Source: G963667675 sp963667675 (GTDB lineage: Bacteria; Chloroflexota; Dehalococcoidia; Lucifugimonadales; UBA3495). Taken from it: a DNA stretch of 64,000 bases. The DNA is taken from assembly GCA_963667675.1 (NCBI GenBank), contig OY763929.1, forward strand, positions 930,001 to 994,000, in the 5' to 3' direction. Position numbers and translations under genes: made by a program. Below the pieces are notes generated by a model that worked only from the letters and a program-made list of their open reading frames with translations, did no database searches and had not been told where the DNA came from. The first letter of the stretch is position 1. Each line of letters opens with the position of its first letter. Shown piece by piece: positions 52,521-60,973 of the stretch.

Positions 52521-53549
52521 CTAAAGCCCGGGAGCCGAGAAGACCAGGGACTTCTTTTCGTAAATCTGAATGCGGCTCCGGGTCGCCTCCACCACGAAGA
52601 CGGTGTCGTTGTGGTCCACGGTCACCGACGTGGGGCACCAGAAGAACTTCTCCCGGTACACGTCCGGGGCCCGGTCCCGCTCACCCCACATTTCCGGGTT
52701 GGCGTTGAGCTTGTCCCTGCCCCACTTGGATATGGTGGCTTCGCCCGTCTTTATGGCGGCCACGTTGCCGCCGGAGTCGAATACCTGGAGCCGATTGTTC
52801 ATCCAGTCGGCCACGTATACCGCGCCGGCGCTGTCCACCGCCACACCGGAGGGCCGGTTCAACTGGCCTTCTTCGGAACCGGACTCGCCGAATTGCTGCA
52901 TGAACTTGCCGTCGGGGGAGAACTTCTGGATGCGGTCGTTTTTCCAGTCGGCAATATAGACGTCGCCCTGGGAGTCCAAGGCGATTCCCCAGGGCAGGTT
53001 CAATTCACCCTGCCCGGTGCCGCCGACTCCCCACTTGGAGATGAACTGCCCGTCCTTGGTGAATTTCTGGACCCGGTTATTCCCGGAGTCCACGATCAAC
53101 ACGTTGTCGTCGGCGTCGAACACCATGCCCGAGGGACGGTCCAATTCTCCGTCTCCGGATCCGGTCCGCTCCTGCCATTTGCCGAGGAACTCTCCGTCCT
53201 TGGAGAACATGGAAATGCGGTTCAGCCATTCGTCGGAGATGTAGACGGTCTCCTGGCTGTCCAACGTGATGCAGGTGGGCCAGACCATCGACCCGTCGGC
53301 GGGGTTCCAGGTGTGGGGGCCCTCCCTGGGAACGCCGCGGGCGAACTCGGTAATCAGTTCGTCGTCCAAGCTGCATACCGTGACCCGCGTGCCCTCGGGG
53401 CGGTACTCGGAGCTCCGGCACAGTACGAACATCAGGTCCCCGCTGTCGCGGGCCATGCACACCGGCCCGCGAAAGCCGGTCCCTGCCTGTTCGGGACGCC
53501 CGATGGTCTTTAAATACTTCAGGTTTATGAAAGAGTCTTCTGATGGCAT
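52521..53549 (-). CDS. NHL-repeat beta-propeller protein
   Basis: 342 residues with at least four NHL repeats (RPSGMVFDADDNVLIVDSGN; WGIALDSQGDVYIADWKN; RPSGVAVDSAGAVYVADWMN). It should form a six-bladed propeller. No signal peptide is seen. Such proteins occur widely in Chloroflexota, with no fixed substrate. GAGGGT lies upstream of the ATG. It is followed by a terminator. Confidence 0.88.
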   Translation of the reverse strand: MPSEDSFINLKYLKTIGRPEQAGTGFRGPVCMARDSGDLMFVLCRSSEYRPEGTRVTVCSLDDELITEFARGVPREGPHTWNPADGSMVWPTCITLDSQETVYISDEWLNRISMFSKDGEFLGKWQERTGSGDGELDRPSGMVFDADDNVLIVDSGNNRVQKFTKDGQFISKWGVGGTGQGELNLPWGIALDSQGDVYIADWKNDRIQKFSPDGKFMQQFGESGSEEGQLNRPSGVAVDSAGAVYVADWMNNRLQVFDSGGNVAAIKTGEATISKWGRDKLNANPEMWGERDRAPDVYREKFFWCPTSVTVDHNDTVFVVEATRSRIQIYEKKSLVFSAPGL

Positions 53550-53631
53550 TTTACCCTCACAGAGACCTGATTCGATTCTATCTGCCCCTTCCCCGGCGGG
53601 GCATTGGTCCTATGGCTGCTAGATTGGCAGT

Positions 53632-54765
53632 CTATACGAAGTCCAACTGCTCGAAGGAGCCGTTGACGATTGGTTTGGCGTCTACGCCCATCCACTTCTC
53701 GAGGATGGTGGAGTAGAGGCCACGGAAGTCGTTGTTGAAGTGGAGGTCGCCTTCCAACAGCTTGCTCTCTTCCAGGGACGGGTATTCGCCGTACAGGCCG
53801 CCCTTCACCCTTTCACCGATGACGAAGGCGTGGCCCCCGGAGCCGTGGTCGGTGCCCGAGCCGTTGTCGTGCACCCGGCGTCCAAATTCGGTAAAGGCCA
53901 GTATCATCACGTTTTCACTGGCGTTGTGTTCCTTGATGTCGTCATAGAAATTGGCCAGGGCCCTGCTGGTGTCGGTCCACAGCACCGGGTGGTTGCCCTG
54001 CTGTCCCGCGTGAGTGTCGAAGGCGTTGTAGGGGGAAGCGGTATACAGAACCCTGGTGCCGAAACCGGCCAGGTGGGTCTGGGCGATGCTCCTCATGTAT
54101 TGGCCCACCGTGTCGCCGCCGTATTCAACCGTCGAGCTGTACATCTCCGGAGCCTTGCTCAGAACATCGGCGCCGGCCAGGGCGTCCAACCCGGTCTGGG
54201 CCAGGTAGTCCACGGTAGGGCCTTGACCGATCATGGGAGAGTAGACCTTGGAGAAGACGTCCAGGGCCTTGGCCCGCTGGTCCTGGTCTTCAATTCCGGT
54301 GAGTACTCCGTATGTCTCCAGGTTCCCCACCGACGCCACCGGCACGCCCATCACTGCCAAGGCCCGGGGTAGGCCTCGGCCGAAGTTGACCCCGGTCAGC
54401 ACGTTTTCCTTGTTTGGGTCCAGGTCGCGGACCAGGCGGCCCAGCCAGCCTTCGTCGCCCACCTTGTCCGGCTCGCAGGTGTGCCAGATGTCCATGGCGC
54501 GGAAGTGAGAGCGGCTGGGGGAGGGATATCCGACCCCCTGGATGATCGCCATGTTGCCCTCGTCGTAGATCTTCTTCAGGGGCGCCATGGTCGGGTGAAG
54601 GCCTATTTCGTCGTTGATCTGCAGCACCTGGTCTTCCGGCACCCGCACTCCAGGACGGTTGTCGTAGTAAAGGGGGTTGGAATAGGGGACGACGGTATTC
54701 AGCGCGTCGTTGCCGCCGGACAACTGCAGCACCACCAGGACCGAGTCTTTGTTCGTCGAGGTCAT
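53632..54765 (-). CDS. DUF1501 family protein
   Basis: 377 residues. VLQLSGGNDALNTVVPY, FDTHAGQQGNHP, AFTEFGRRVHDNGSGTDHG and HAFVIGERVKGGLYG are the family core, related to alkaline-phosphatase-like/sulfatase folds. GGAGG precedes the ATG. It is 77 bp downstream of the DUF1800 gene; the two families are nearly always paired. Their joint function is not known. No twin-arginine signal is visible at this start. Confidence 0.9.
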   Translation of the reverse strand: MTSTNKDSVLVVLQLSGGNDALNTVVPYSNPLYYDNRPGVRVPEDQVLQINDEIGLHPTMAPLKKIYDEGNMAIIQGVGYPSPSRSHFRAMDIWHTCEPDKVGDEGWLGRLVRDLDPNKENVLTGVNFGRGLPRALAVMGVPVASVGNLETYGVLTGIEDQDQRAKALDVFSKVYSPMIGQGPTVDYLAQTGLDALAGADVLSKAPEMYSSTVEYGGDTVGQYMRSIAQTHLAGFGTRVLYTASPYNAFDTHAGQQGNHPVLWTDTSRALANFYDDIKEHNASENVMILAFTEFGRRVHDNGSGTDHGSGGHAFVIGERVKGGLYGEYPSLEESKLLEGDLHFNNDFRGLYSTILEKWMGVDAKPIVNGSFEQLDFV

Positions 54766-54842
54766 TGCTCAACCTCCAAAAATTTGAGGGCTGCCGTTGC
54801 CCTCGCGGCCCGAAAGGCCGACTTGACATGCCTAAACCTGGT

Positions 54843-56249
54843 TCAGGCGAACAGGTATTCGGTTGTCGCCACTATGGACTGGAGTACGGTGGTCACCTGT
54901 CCGGGGAATTCCTCGGAATCCGTCCGGATCTCGCCCTCGCTGGCGGCCAGTTGGACGATCTGCTCGCGGGTCTCGTTGGCGATCTCGTATGATCCCAGGC
55001 TTTCCAGGCAGCCGTTTACCAACTCCTCAGGCACCAGGGAGCCGCCGCGGGAGGCCAGCCTACCAATGATGGCCTGGATGCCGGGGAGGCTATCGTTGCC
55101 CACCTGGTCCGCAGTGAAGTTGATGCGCTCCACCAGCGTCCCGGAGTCGATCCACTCCCGCCCGGTGTGCCAGCCTTCCACTGTGGGAGGGTTGAGCAGG
55201 TCCTGGCCCATGTAGCGGATGGTCATGGCCACCGCGTCCAGTCCGGGTTTGGGGAAGGTGAAGTCTCCCACCAACTTGATGGTCCCCACCACCGTCTCCG
55301 CCGGGCTCTTGACCTTGGCGAATCGGGCGTTCTTGAAGAAGTCGGAGTTGAACAGGACCCTGAGCATGGAGGTAATGTCGTAGTTGGAGCGGAAGTATTC
55401 GTCCTCCAGCATCTTTATGGCCTCTGGGTCCCTGGGCGGGGTGTCCTTCCAGGCCGGAACCTGGGGTTCGTCGGCTACGAAGAAGTTGTACAGGTGCCTG
55501 GAGATGAACCTGGCAGCCCCCGGCTGCTTGACGATGATGTCGATGATGTCTTCGCCGTTGAGGTTGCCCGTCTCTCCCAAGAAGGTCTTATCGCCGTTGT
55601 CATGGTCGGTGGGGTCGTAGACGAACCTAGACTGGTACCTGCCGTAAGGGTACCTGGGTACGGCGTTGGCCACCGTCCAGCCGGTGAAGGCGCGGGCCGC
55701 CTCTTTTACGTCGTCTTCACTGTAGTTGAACTCACCGTCCATGCCCACGCCTAGGGAGAACAGCTCCAGGAGCTCTCTGCCCCAGTTCTCGTTGATGGCC
55801 CCTTTGTGGCTCATGCAGTTGTCCAGGTAGTACACCATGGCCGGGTCTTTGGCCAGGCCCAGGAGCAACGTCCGGAAGCTGCCCATGCCCAACTCCCGGT
55901 ACATATTCAGTTCCGTATACTGCTGGCGGGGAAATTCCAACTTGGCGTGGCCGGTTGGGAAAATGCCGTGCCAGAACAGGGTCATCTTCTCCAGCAGCGG
56001 GCGATTGGTGTTTATCATCTCGTAGGTCCATTCTTCCTGCTGCTGTTCCAACCCCGCCTGGATCATCCAATCGGTCCGGTAGCGCTTTATAACGTCGTGC
56101 TCGAGATCAGGCTGCTCCAGCGGGTGCAGAAGCTCTTCCACCGTAGCCTCGTAGCCCTTGGCGGCCCTGGCTTCCAATTCTTCCAACTGGGCGCCAAAAC
56201 CGGCGCGGCGCATCAGGTGGGCCATCAATGCGACATCTTCGTTAGCCAT
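54843..56249 (-). CDS. DUF1800 family protein
   Basis: 468 residues. HLMRRAGFGAQLEELEA, LEKMTLFWHGIFPTG, WGRELLELFSLGVGM, ARAFTGWTV and HLYNFFVADEP are diagnostic. It forms an operon with the DUF1501 gene downstream. GGAGAGGGAA lies before the ATG. No enzyme function is established for the family. Confidence 0.92.
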   Translation of the reverse strand: MANEDVALMAHLMRRAGFGAQLEELEARAAKGYEATVEELLHPLEQPDLEHDVIKRYRTDWMIQAGLEQQQEEWTYEMINTNRPLLEKMTLFWHGIFPTGHAKLEFPRQQYTELNMYRELGMGSFRTLLLGLAKDPAMVYYLDNCMSHKGAINENWGRELLELFSLGVGMDGEFNYSEDDVKEAARAFTGWTVANAVPRYPYGRYQSRFVYDPTDHDNGDKTFLGETGNLNGEDIIDIIVKQPGAARFISRHLYNFFVADEPQVPAWKDTPPRDPEAIKMLEDEYFRSNYDITSMLRVLFNSDFFKNARFAKVKSPAETVVGTIKLVGDFTFPKPGLDAVAMTIRYMGQDLLNPPTVEGWHTGREWIDSGTLVERINFTADQVGNDSLPGIQAIIGRLASRGGSLVPEELVNGCLESLGSYEIANETREQIVQLAASEGEIRTDSEEFPGQVTTVLQSIVATTEYLFA

Positions 56250-56478
56250 TTCCCTCTCCTACGGCAACCCGGAACGAAGCCGGGATGGCCGATCGTAGTG
56301 GAATTTTTGTGATGGCAAATTATAGCACGGGCGATTTTGGGGAACAAGCCTGCGCCTGGCGGCCCGCGGTAGGTAGAGCGCGCTATGGCGAGATAGGCCG
56401 GCCGGGCAGCAATGGAGGCCCTGATTGCCGTGGGATTGCCAACCTAGGCGTAGGTTCGCCGTATCCTTTTCGGGGCTA

Positions 56479-57954
56479 CTACCCCAGGAAGCGCCGCAGG
56501 CGGGCGGCCTCTTCGACGTATTGGACGACGTTGACCGCCGCCCGGTCGTGGGAGATGCCGGCCCACACGGCAGACGTCAGCCCCTCATGCACCCGGTCGA
56601 TTTCTCCGGCGAATCGTGCCAATAGACGCGGGTACGGGTCCCCCAGCAGTTCTGCTACTATATGCTCGTTGGCGAACTGCAGGGCGGAACGTAGGTCGTC
56701 GTCCAGGCTGGGGTAGGCCTGCCGCACGAAATCCAGGTCGGAGTCAGAGAGAGAGGCCAGCCCCAGCAGTTCCGGCGGAACGCCGATGGAGTAAAGGGAT
56801 GCGGCGAAGCCTATGGCCCTGGGAAGCGTGACCTCTCCCACGCCGTCCAGGGAGCGGCCATAGCCGAACAAGCCCACGTGCATCCGTCGCTCACGCCGCC
56901 TGGGCACGTGGGCCGAGACGGTCTTGACCACCCCGGCCAGGCGCTGCACCTGGGCCTGGTATTCGGCAGTGCTCTTGTCTATCACTTCCCGGGCCGCGGC
57001 CGGGTCGACGGGCACGGGGTCGCCGCGTGGGTGGCCCCGGATCTGTGCGATGCCGGCCCGCACCGTTTCCTCGTCGTAGTCGTACTTGAAGGCCGACTGC
57101 ACCGTGAAAGTCCAGGCGCTGGGGTACTCGACCAGCACCCGTTGGACGTTGAGGGGGTTCAGGTGGCCCCGGAAGGGCGCAGACCCGGCGCCGATGATGG
57201 GATACAGGGGCAGGCCAAGTTTTGCTTCCAGGCTGTGCAGCCGGAGCAGGGCCTGTTTCAAGACTAGCTCCGCAGCCACTATGCCGTAGTTGAGGGCCGG
57301 GTCGCTGCGGGCCAGGAACACCCGCTGGAAGGGCAGGTCCCGGTCTTGCACGTAGTGGGCGACGATGTCGTCACAGCGGAGCAGGCTCCCCATGTCTTCT
57401 ATAAGGGGGATCACCCGGACTCGCTTGGGGAAGAACTCGCCCACCCAGTCCTTGACCGACTTGCCGTCGAGCAAAGCCTGGTCTTCCTGGCCGACCACCA
57501 CCTTGCGGTAATAGGCTTCTATGAGGGCAACCTCTTCAGTCGAGGTTGTGAGGGGAAGGATTACTTCTTGCAAAGGCGGGACCGTGTCCGCGCCGTAGAA
57601 GCCCTGGGCCGTGTCCCAGGCGGAGGGAAGGCTGTGGAGCGTCTCCACGGTGGACTTGCGCATGTCGCTTTCCGCCCGCGGATTGGCCACCCGAAGGGTC
57701 ACGGCCACGTCGCGCCCTAGATGAAACTTGTCTTGGAAGACTTGGGGGTAACCGGTGAGAAGCTTGCGCACCACCTGGGTGTCCGCTTCCTTGCCCTCGG
57801 AGTCCCACATCTGCTCGTCGCAGCCCAGGCCGAACACGTGGACGGCCTCGGCAACTTCTCCGTCGCCCCGCACAACTCCGAAGTTATCGGAAAACGGCGC
57901 CGGCGCGGCGTTGTCCGGGTGCTGGGTGCTCATCGCCCTGGGGACTAAAGGCAT
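56479..57954 (-). CDS. ppcA: Phosphoenolpyruvate carboxylase, archaeal type
   Basis: 491 residues, about half the usual bacterial PEPC. The N-terminal MSTQHPDN, the DEQMWDSEGKE metal/substrate region and the C-terminal GYGRSLDGV with TLPRAIGFAASLYSIGVPPE match the archaeal-type PepcA family, also found in some Clostridia and Chloroflexota. It carboxylates PEP to oxaloacetate, feeding the TCA cycle. The start could also be the ATG at 57933 (MSTQHPDN). It stands alone. Confidence 0.92.
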   Translation of the reverse strand: MPLVPRAMSTQHPDNAAPAPFSDNFGVVRGDGEVAEAVHVFGLGCDEQMWDSEGKEADTQVVRKLLTGYPQVFQDKFHLGRDVAVTLRVANPRAESDMRKSTVETLHSLPSAWDTAQGFYGADTVPPLQEVILPLTTSTEEVALIEAYYRKVVVGQEDQALLDGKSVKDWVGEFFPKRVRVIPLIEDMGSLLRCDDIVAHYVQDRDLPFQRVFLARSDPALNYGIVAAELVLKQALLRLHSLEAKLGLPLYPIIGAGSAPFRGHLNPLNVQRVLVEYPSAWTFTVQSAFKYDYDEETVRAGIAQIRGHPRGDPVPVDPAAAREVIDKSTAEYQAQVQRLAGVVKTVSAHVPRRRERRMHVGLFGYGRSLDGVGEVTLPRAIGFAASLYSIGVPPELLGLASLSDSDLDFVRQAYPSLDDDLRSALQFANEHIVAELLGDPYPRLLARFAGEIDRVHEGLTSAVWAGISHDRAAVNVVQYVEEAARLRRFLG

Positions 57955-58041
57955 GGTATACCTCGTACGTCTGGGAGTGAAAGACCGAGAACCGGCTCAG
58001 GGGCCGTTGAGGCCCCACTGAGCGGAGGGCTTGGACCGATG

Positions 58042-58746
58042 CTAGTACCAGAGCCCGTCTGGTGGTATCTCCACCATGCGGTCCACATAGATGCTGGGCA
58101 CGTGAATCTCGTCCGGGTCCAGCTCGCCGGGCTCCAATACGGGATTCTCCAGTTCTACTATGGTGGTCTTGGCCGCCATGGCCATGACCGGGTTGAAGCT
58201 GCGTCCGGCCAGGCGGAATTGCAGGTTGCCCAACAGGTCGCCCTTCCAGGCCCGTACGAAGGCGTAATCGGCGTGCAAAGGATATTCCAGTACGTAAGTC
58301 CGCCCGTTGATTTCCCGGTGCTCCTTGCCCTCGGCCAACTCCGTCCCGACGCTGGCCGGGGTGTAAAACGCCCCGATGCCGTGGGCGGCGGCGCGTATGC
58401 GCTCAGCCAACGTGCCCTGGGGCATGAGTTCTGCGTCTATCTTGCCGGCGGCGTACAGGCGGTAGAAGGCGGTCACCTGCGATGGATGGGTGGGAGCGCT
58501 GAAGCAGCAGCAGACCTTTCTGACCTGCCCCGCCTTTATCACCGTGCCCACGTCCACGCCCTCGTCTTCATCCAACCCGCCGTGGTCGTTGGTGATGGCA
58601 ACCAGGTCCTTGGCCCCCTGCTGGGTGAGGGCGTTGATCAGGTTGCGGGGAATCCCCACGTAGCCGAAACCGGGAAACATGATGGTGGACCCGTCGGGTA
58701 TGTCGGCCACCGCTTCCAGGAATGTGGAGAAGACTTTGTTCTTCAT
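58042..58746 (-). CDS. CoA-transferase subunit A, copy 1
   Basis: 234 residues from an ATG at 58746 (a TTG at 58776 is also in frame). MKNKVFSTFLEAVADIPDGS, GFGYVGIPRNLINAL, the long GTLAERIRAAAHGIGAFYTP and YPLHADYAFVRAWKGD match the alpha subunit of 3-oxoacid CoA-transferases. Its near-identical neighbour upstream shows tandem duplication. No beta subunit (with the catalytic Glu) is beside either copy. Confidence 0.9.
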   Translation of the reverse strand: MKNKVFSTFLEAVADIPDGSTIMFPGFGYVGIPRNLINALTQQGAKDLVAITNDHGGLDEDEGVDVGTVIKAGQVRKVCCCFSAPTHPSQVTAFYRLYAAGKIDAELMPQGTLAERIRAAAHGIGAFYTPASVGTELAEGKEHREINGRTYVLEYPLHADYAFVRAWKGDLLGNLQFRLAGRSFNPVMAMAAKTTIVELENPVLEPGELDPDEIHVPSIYVDRMVEIPPDGLWY

Positions 58747-58861
58747 CTGGTGGTCTGCCTCAGGAAGAACGTCCAATACATACTAGCGCACACTTGGTGG
58801 GTAATCTACTCGTTGAGCGGACCATCGCAACAGGCCCGCGGAGCAGGAATCGGAGGCGTGC

Positions 58862-59560
58862 CTATTCCCAAATCCCGTCGGGGGGTATCTCCACCATGCG
58901 GTCCACGTAGATGCTGGGGACGTGTATCTGGTCCGGGTCCAACTCGCCCGGCTCCACCACCGGGTTTTCCAGCTCGACAATCGTAGTCTTGGCCGCCATG
59001 GCCATGAGCGGGTTGAAGCTGCGGCCGGCCAGCCTGAACTGCAGGTTGCCCAGCCGGTCCGCCTTCCAGGCCCGGACGAAGGCGTAATCGGCGTGCAGGG
59101 GATATTCCAAGACGAAGGTCTTGCCGTTGATCTCCCGGTGCTCCTTGCCCTCGGCCAGTTCGGTCCCCACGCTAGCGGGAGTGTAGAAGCCGCCGATGCC
59201 CGAGGCCGCCGCCCGGATGCGTTCCGCCAGCGTCCCCTGGGGCATGAGTTCAGCCTCTATCTTGCCGGCGTCGTAGAGCTCGTAGAATGGGGTCACCTGC
59301 GACGGATGGGTGGGAGCGCTGAAGGCGCAGCAGACCTTCCTCACCTGGCCGGTTTCTATCACCGTGCCCACGTCCACCAGTTCGTCCAATACGCCGTGGC
59401 CGTTGCTGATGGCCACCAGGTCCTTGGCTCCCTGCTGGCTGAGGGCCAGGATCAAATTGCGGGGAACTCCCACGTTGCCGAATCCGGGAAACATGATGGC
59501 TGAACCGTCGGGTATGTCGGCCACAGCTTCCAGGAAGGTGGAGAACATCTTGTTTTTCAT
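58862..59560 (-). CDS. CoA-transferase subunit A, copy 2
   Basis: 232 residues from an ATG at 59560; a frame continuing to 60310 only overlaps the plus-strand gene. The same blocks as copy 1, with changes such as CCCFSAPTHP versus CCAFSAPTHP and DHGGLDEDEG versus GHGVLDELV. The leaders also match (TAGTATGTA, GGAC(A/G)TT, GAGGCA), so the duplication includes promoter and SD. It is the upstream copy, divergent from the 59811 gene. Partner subunit not visible. Confidence 0.9.
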   Translation of the reverse strand: MKNKMFSTFLEAVADIPDGSAIMFPGFGNVGVPRNLILALSQQGAKDLVAISNGHGVLDELVDVGTVIETGQVRKVCCAFSAPTHPSQVTPFYELYDAGKIEAELMPQGTLAERIRAAASGIGGFYTPASVGTELAEGKEHREINGKTFVLEYPLHADYAFVRAWKADRLGNLQFRLAGRSFNPLMAMAAKTTIVELENPVVEPGELDPDQIHVPSIYVDRMVEIPPDGIWE

Positions 59561-59810
59561 CGCTTGGACGTGCCTCTTGGAAAATGTCCGGTACATACTA
59601 ACGCAGACAGGAGCGGGAATCCACCGCGCGGGCAGGAAGGCCAGCCGCCAGCCGACCGGAGCCGCAGGGATGGCAGAAGCACTCCAAGCGGCGCGTCCCG
59701 CCTTGACAACCAGGGCTATCGGCCAGAAGAATTCTAAAGAAGCCATTCCGGGGAGGCGGGTCCCGGTGGAGGTTCGCCGGACGGGCCAAGGCAAGGAGGC
59801 AGCGCGAGCG

Positions 59811-60425
59811 ATGACGCTGGAACGGGCCACATATACTGTTACCCAGGCCGACCTGGAATTCATGCCGCTGGACAAGGAAGAGTTGCCCGAGGAGTTCCAG
59901 GGACACCACCTGGTCCGGCAGGGAGAGGTGGACAACCAGGCCCTGGCGGAGAACGGCTTCGGCAACAACACCGCGGAGAGATTTCTAAAAGCCGGAAGGG
60001 TTACCGGCTTCATTAAAGAATTCGGGCTTCGGTCATCAGAGAACGACCCGGGCGGATTCAACTTCGTGGCCGCCACCGTGGCCCACCTGTTCGACACCCC
60101 GAGTTCAGTCACCGGCTGGATGCACGAAATCTTCTTGAAGGACTTCGAAGACCACGTTGGAGAAGAAGTCGACGAGGGCCGCCGCCTGATATCCGCCGAC
60201 CGCCTGCACCCAACGGGCTTCTTCGATGAGGCCGTTGGCCTGCGGGTGCTGCAAGAAAGCCCATCGGGGCCGGTCTCCTCGACAGTCATAGACTTCCGGG
60301 TGGGACGCATCCTGGGGGTGGCCTACGTCGGGACCTTGGGAGACTATCAACGGTTGGACCTGACCGCGCAGGTGGGCATCGCTCTGGAGAAGCGAATCGT
60401 CAGGGTGGTGCTTGGGGACAGATGA
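59811..60425 (+). CDS. Unknown protein, 204 residues
   Basis: ATG at 59811, GGAGG 11 nt upstream; frame extends to 59310 only in the antisense of the CoA-transferase gene. No domain I recognise: FMPLDKEELPEEFQGHHLVRQG, GFNFVAATVAHLFDTPSSV, and a C-terminal DFRVGRILGVAYVGTLGDYQ. No signal peptide or membrane helix. A bidirectional hairpin follows its stop. Its normal GC content suggests a resident lineage gene. Confidence 0.65.
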   Translation: MTLERATYTVTQADLEFMPLDKEELPEEFQGHHLVRQGEVDNQALAENGFGNNTAERFLKAGRVTGFIKEFGLRSSENDPGGFNFVAATVAHLFDTPSSVTGWMHEIFLKDFEDHVGEEVDEGRRLISADRLHPTGFFDEAVGLRVLQESPSGPVSSTVIDFRVGRILGVAYVGTLGDYQRLDLTAQVGIALEKRIVRVVLGDR

Positions 60426-60456
60426 GCGCGGGGGAAGGGTCTGAAGCAGGGTGACA

Positions 60457-60489
60457 CCGTTCATGGCGAACTTGTGGCGCCATGAACGG
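60457..60489. terminator. Bidirectional terminator between convergent genes
   Basis: Perfect 12-bp stem CCGTTCATGGCG / CGCCATGAACGG with a 9-nt loop, between the 59811 gene and the second selenoprotein gene. There is only a weak T-run on the plus side. Confidence 0.65.
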
Positions 60490-60527
60490 CTTTGGCAATT
60501 TCCTGGTAGAAGGGAGTTGAGACCCAG

Positions 60528-60863
60528 CTAGTCGTCGGCTGAAGCGGGCTCCGGAGCCGGGGCCTCTACCCGCGGTCCGCCCGGCGTGCTGTATCCGGGC
60601 TCCGATTCGCCAATCTTAGCTCTGACGTGGCGGACCATAGCGTGGACCCTGGGCAGTGTTGGATATTCGCCTCCCTCGGCCGCCCGGTCGTAAATCCTTT
60701 CGCCGTCTGCAAAGACTTCCAGGATTCCCTGTCCTCGCGGTGAAAGCGTGACCGCGGCGTCGGGGCCAAAGTGTCGGAAGAACTCATTCGCCAACCACGT
60801 GGCGGTACCCAAATACTGTCAAGATACGCAGTAGGTAATCTCTATCTGGACTTTGCCTTCCAT
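60528..60863 (-). CDS. Second SelW/Rdx-family selenoprotein (in-frame TGA read as selenocysteine)
   Basis: 111 residues if the TGA (60821-60819) codes Sec at residue 15. ATG 60863 follows GGGAGGT by 7 nt. The N-terminus reads MEGKVQIEITYCVSU, then QYLGTATWLANEFF; the CxxU active site is at residues 12-15. The rest (RGQGILEVFADGERIYDR) matches the Rdx family, plus an extra Pro/Ala-rich tail. A TGA-terminated reading would lose the redox site. It is a diverged paralog of the 40330 gene. It follows cobQ by 110 bp and has its own promoter. Confidence 0.85.
60789..60804 (-). promoter_or_regulatory. Putative bacterial SECIS hairpin, second selenoprotein gene
   Basis: Minus strand: CGCC (60804-60801), loop ACGTGGTT, GGCG (60792-60789). 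The loop begins 19 nt after the TGA, as in the first gene. The stem is shorter (4 bp) but may be extended by weak pairs. Confidence 0.5.
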
Positions 60864-60905
60864 AGCGGGACCTCCCAGCCGGTTGTCTCAAGAGCGATTG
60901 TTGCC

Positions 60906-60933
60906 AGTATAGGCCAAATCAGCCCAAAGTCAA
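60906..60933 (-). promoter_or_regulatory. Promoter of the second selenoprotein gene
   Basis: Minus strand: TTGACT (60933-60928), 16-bp spacer, TATACT (60911-60906), about 42 nt before the ATG. Confidence 0.6.
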
Positions 60934-60973
60934 TTTGCAGCCGAGGCTACAGCCCAGCCCCAAAGCGAAAGCC

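Noticed and set aside
59561..60310. N-terminal extension of the CoA-transferase frame
   Set aside because: Low-complexity antisense of the 59811 gene; the duplicate and its leader place the start at 59560.
60864..60973. Cobalamin riboswitch near cobQ
   Set aside because: No B12-box consensus; the sequence is the promoter and leader of the selenoprotein gene, downstream of cobQ.
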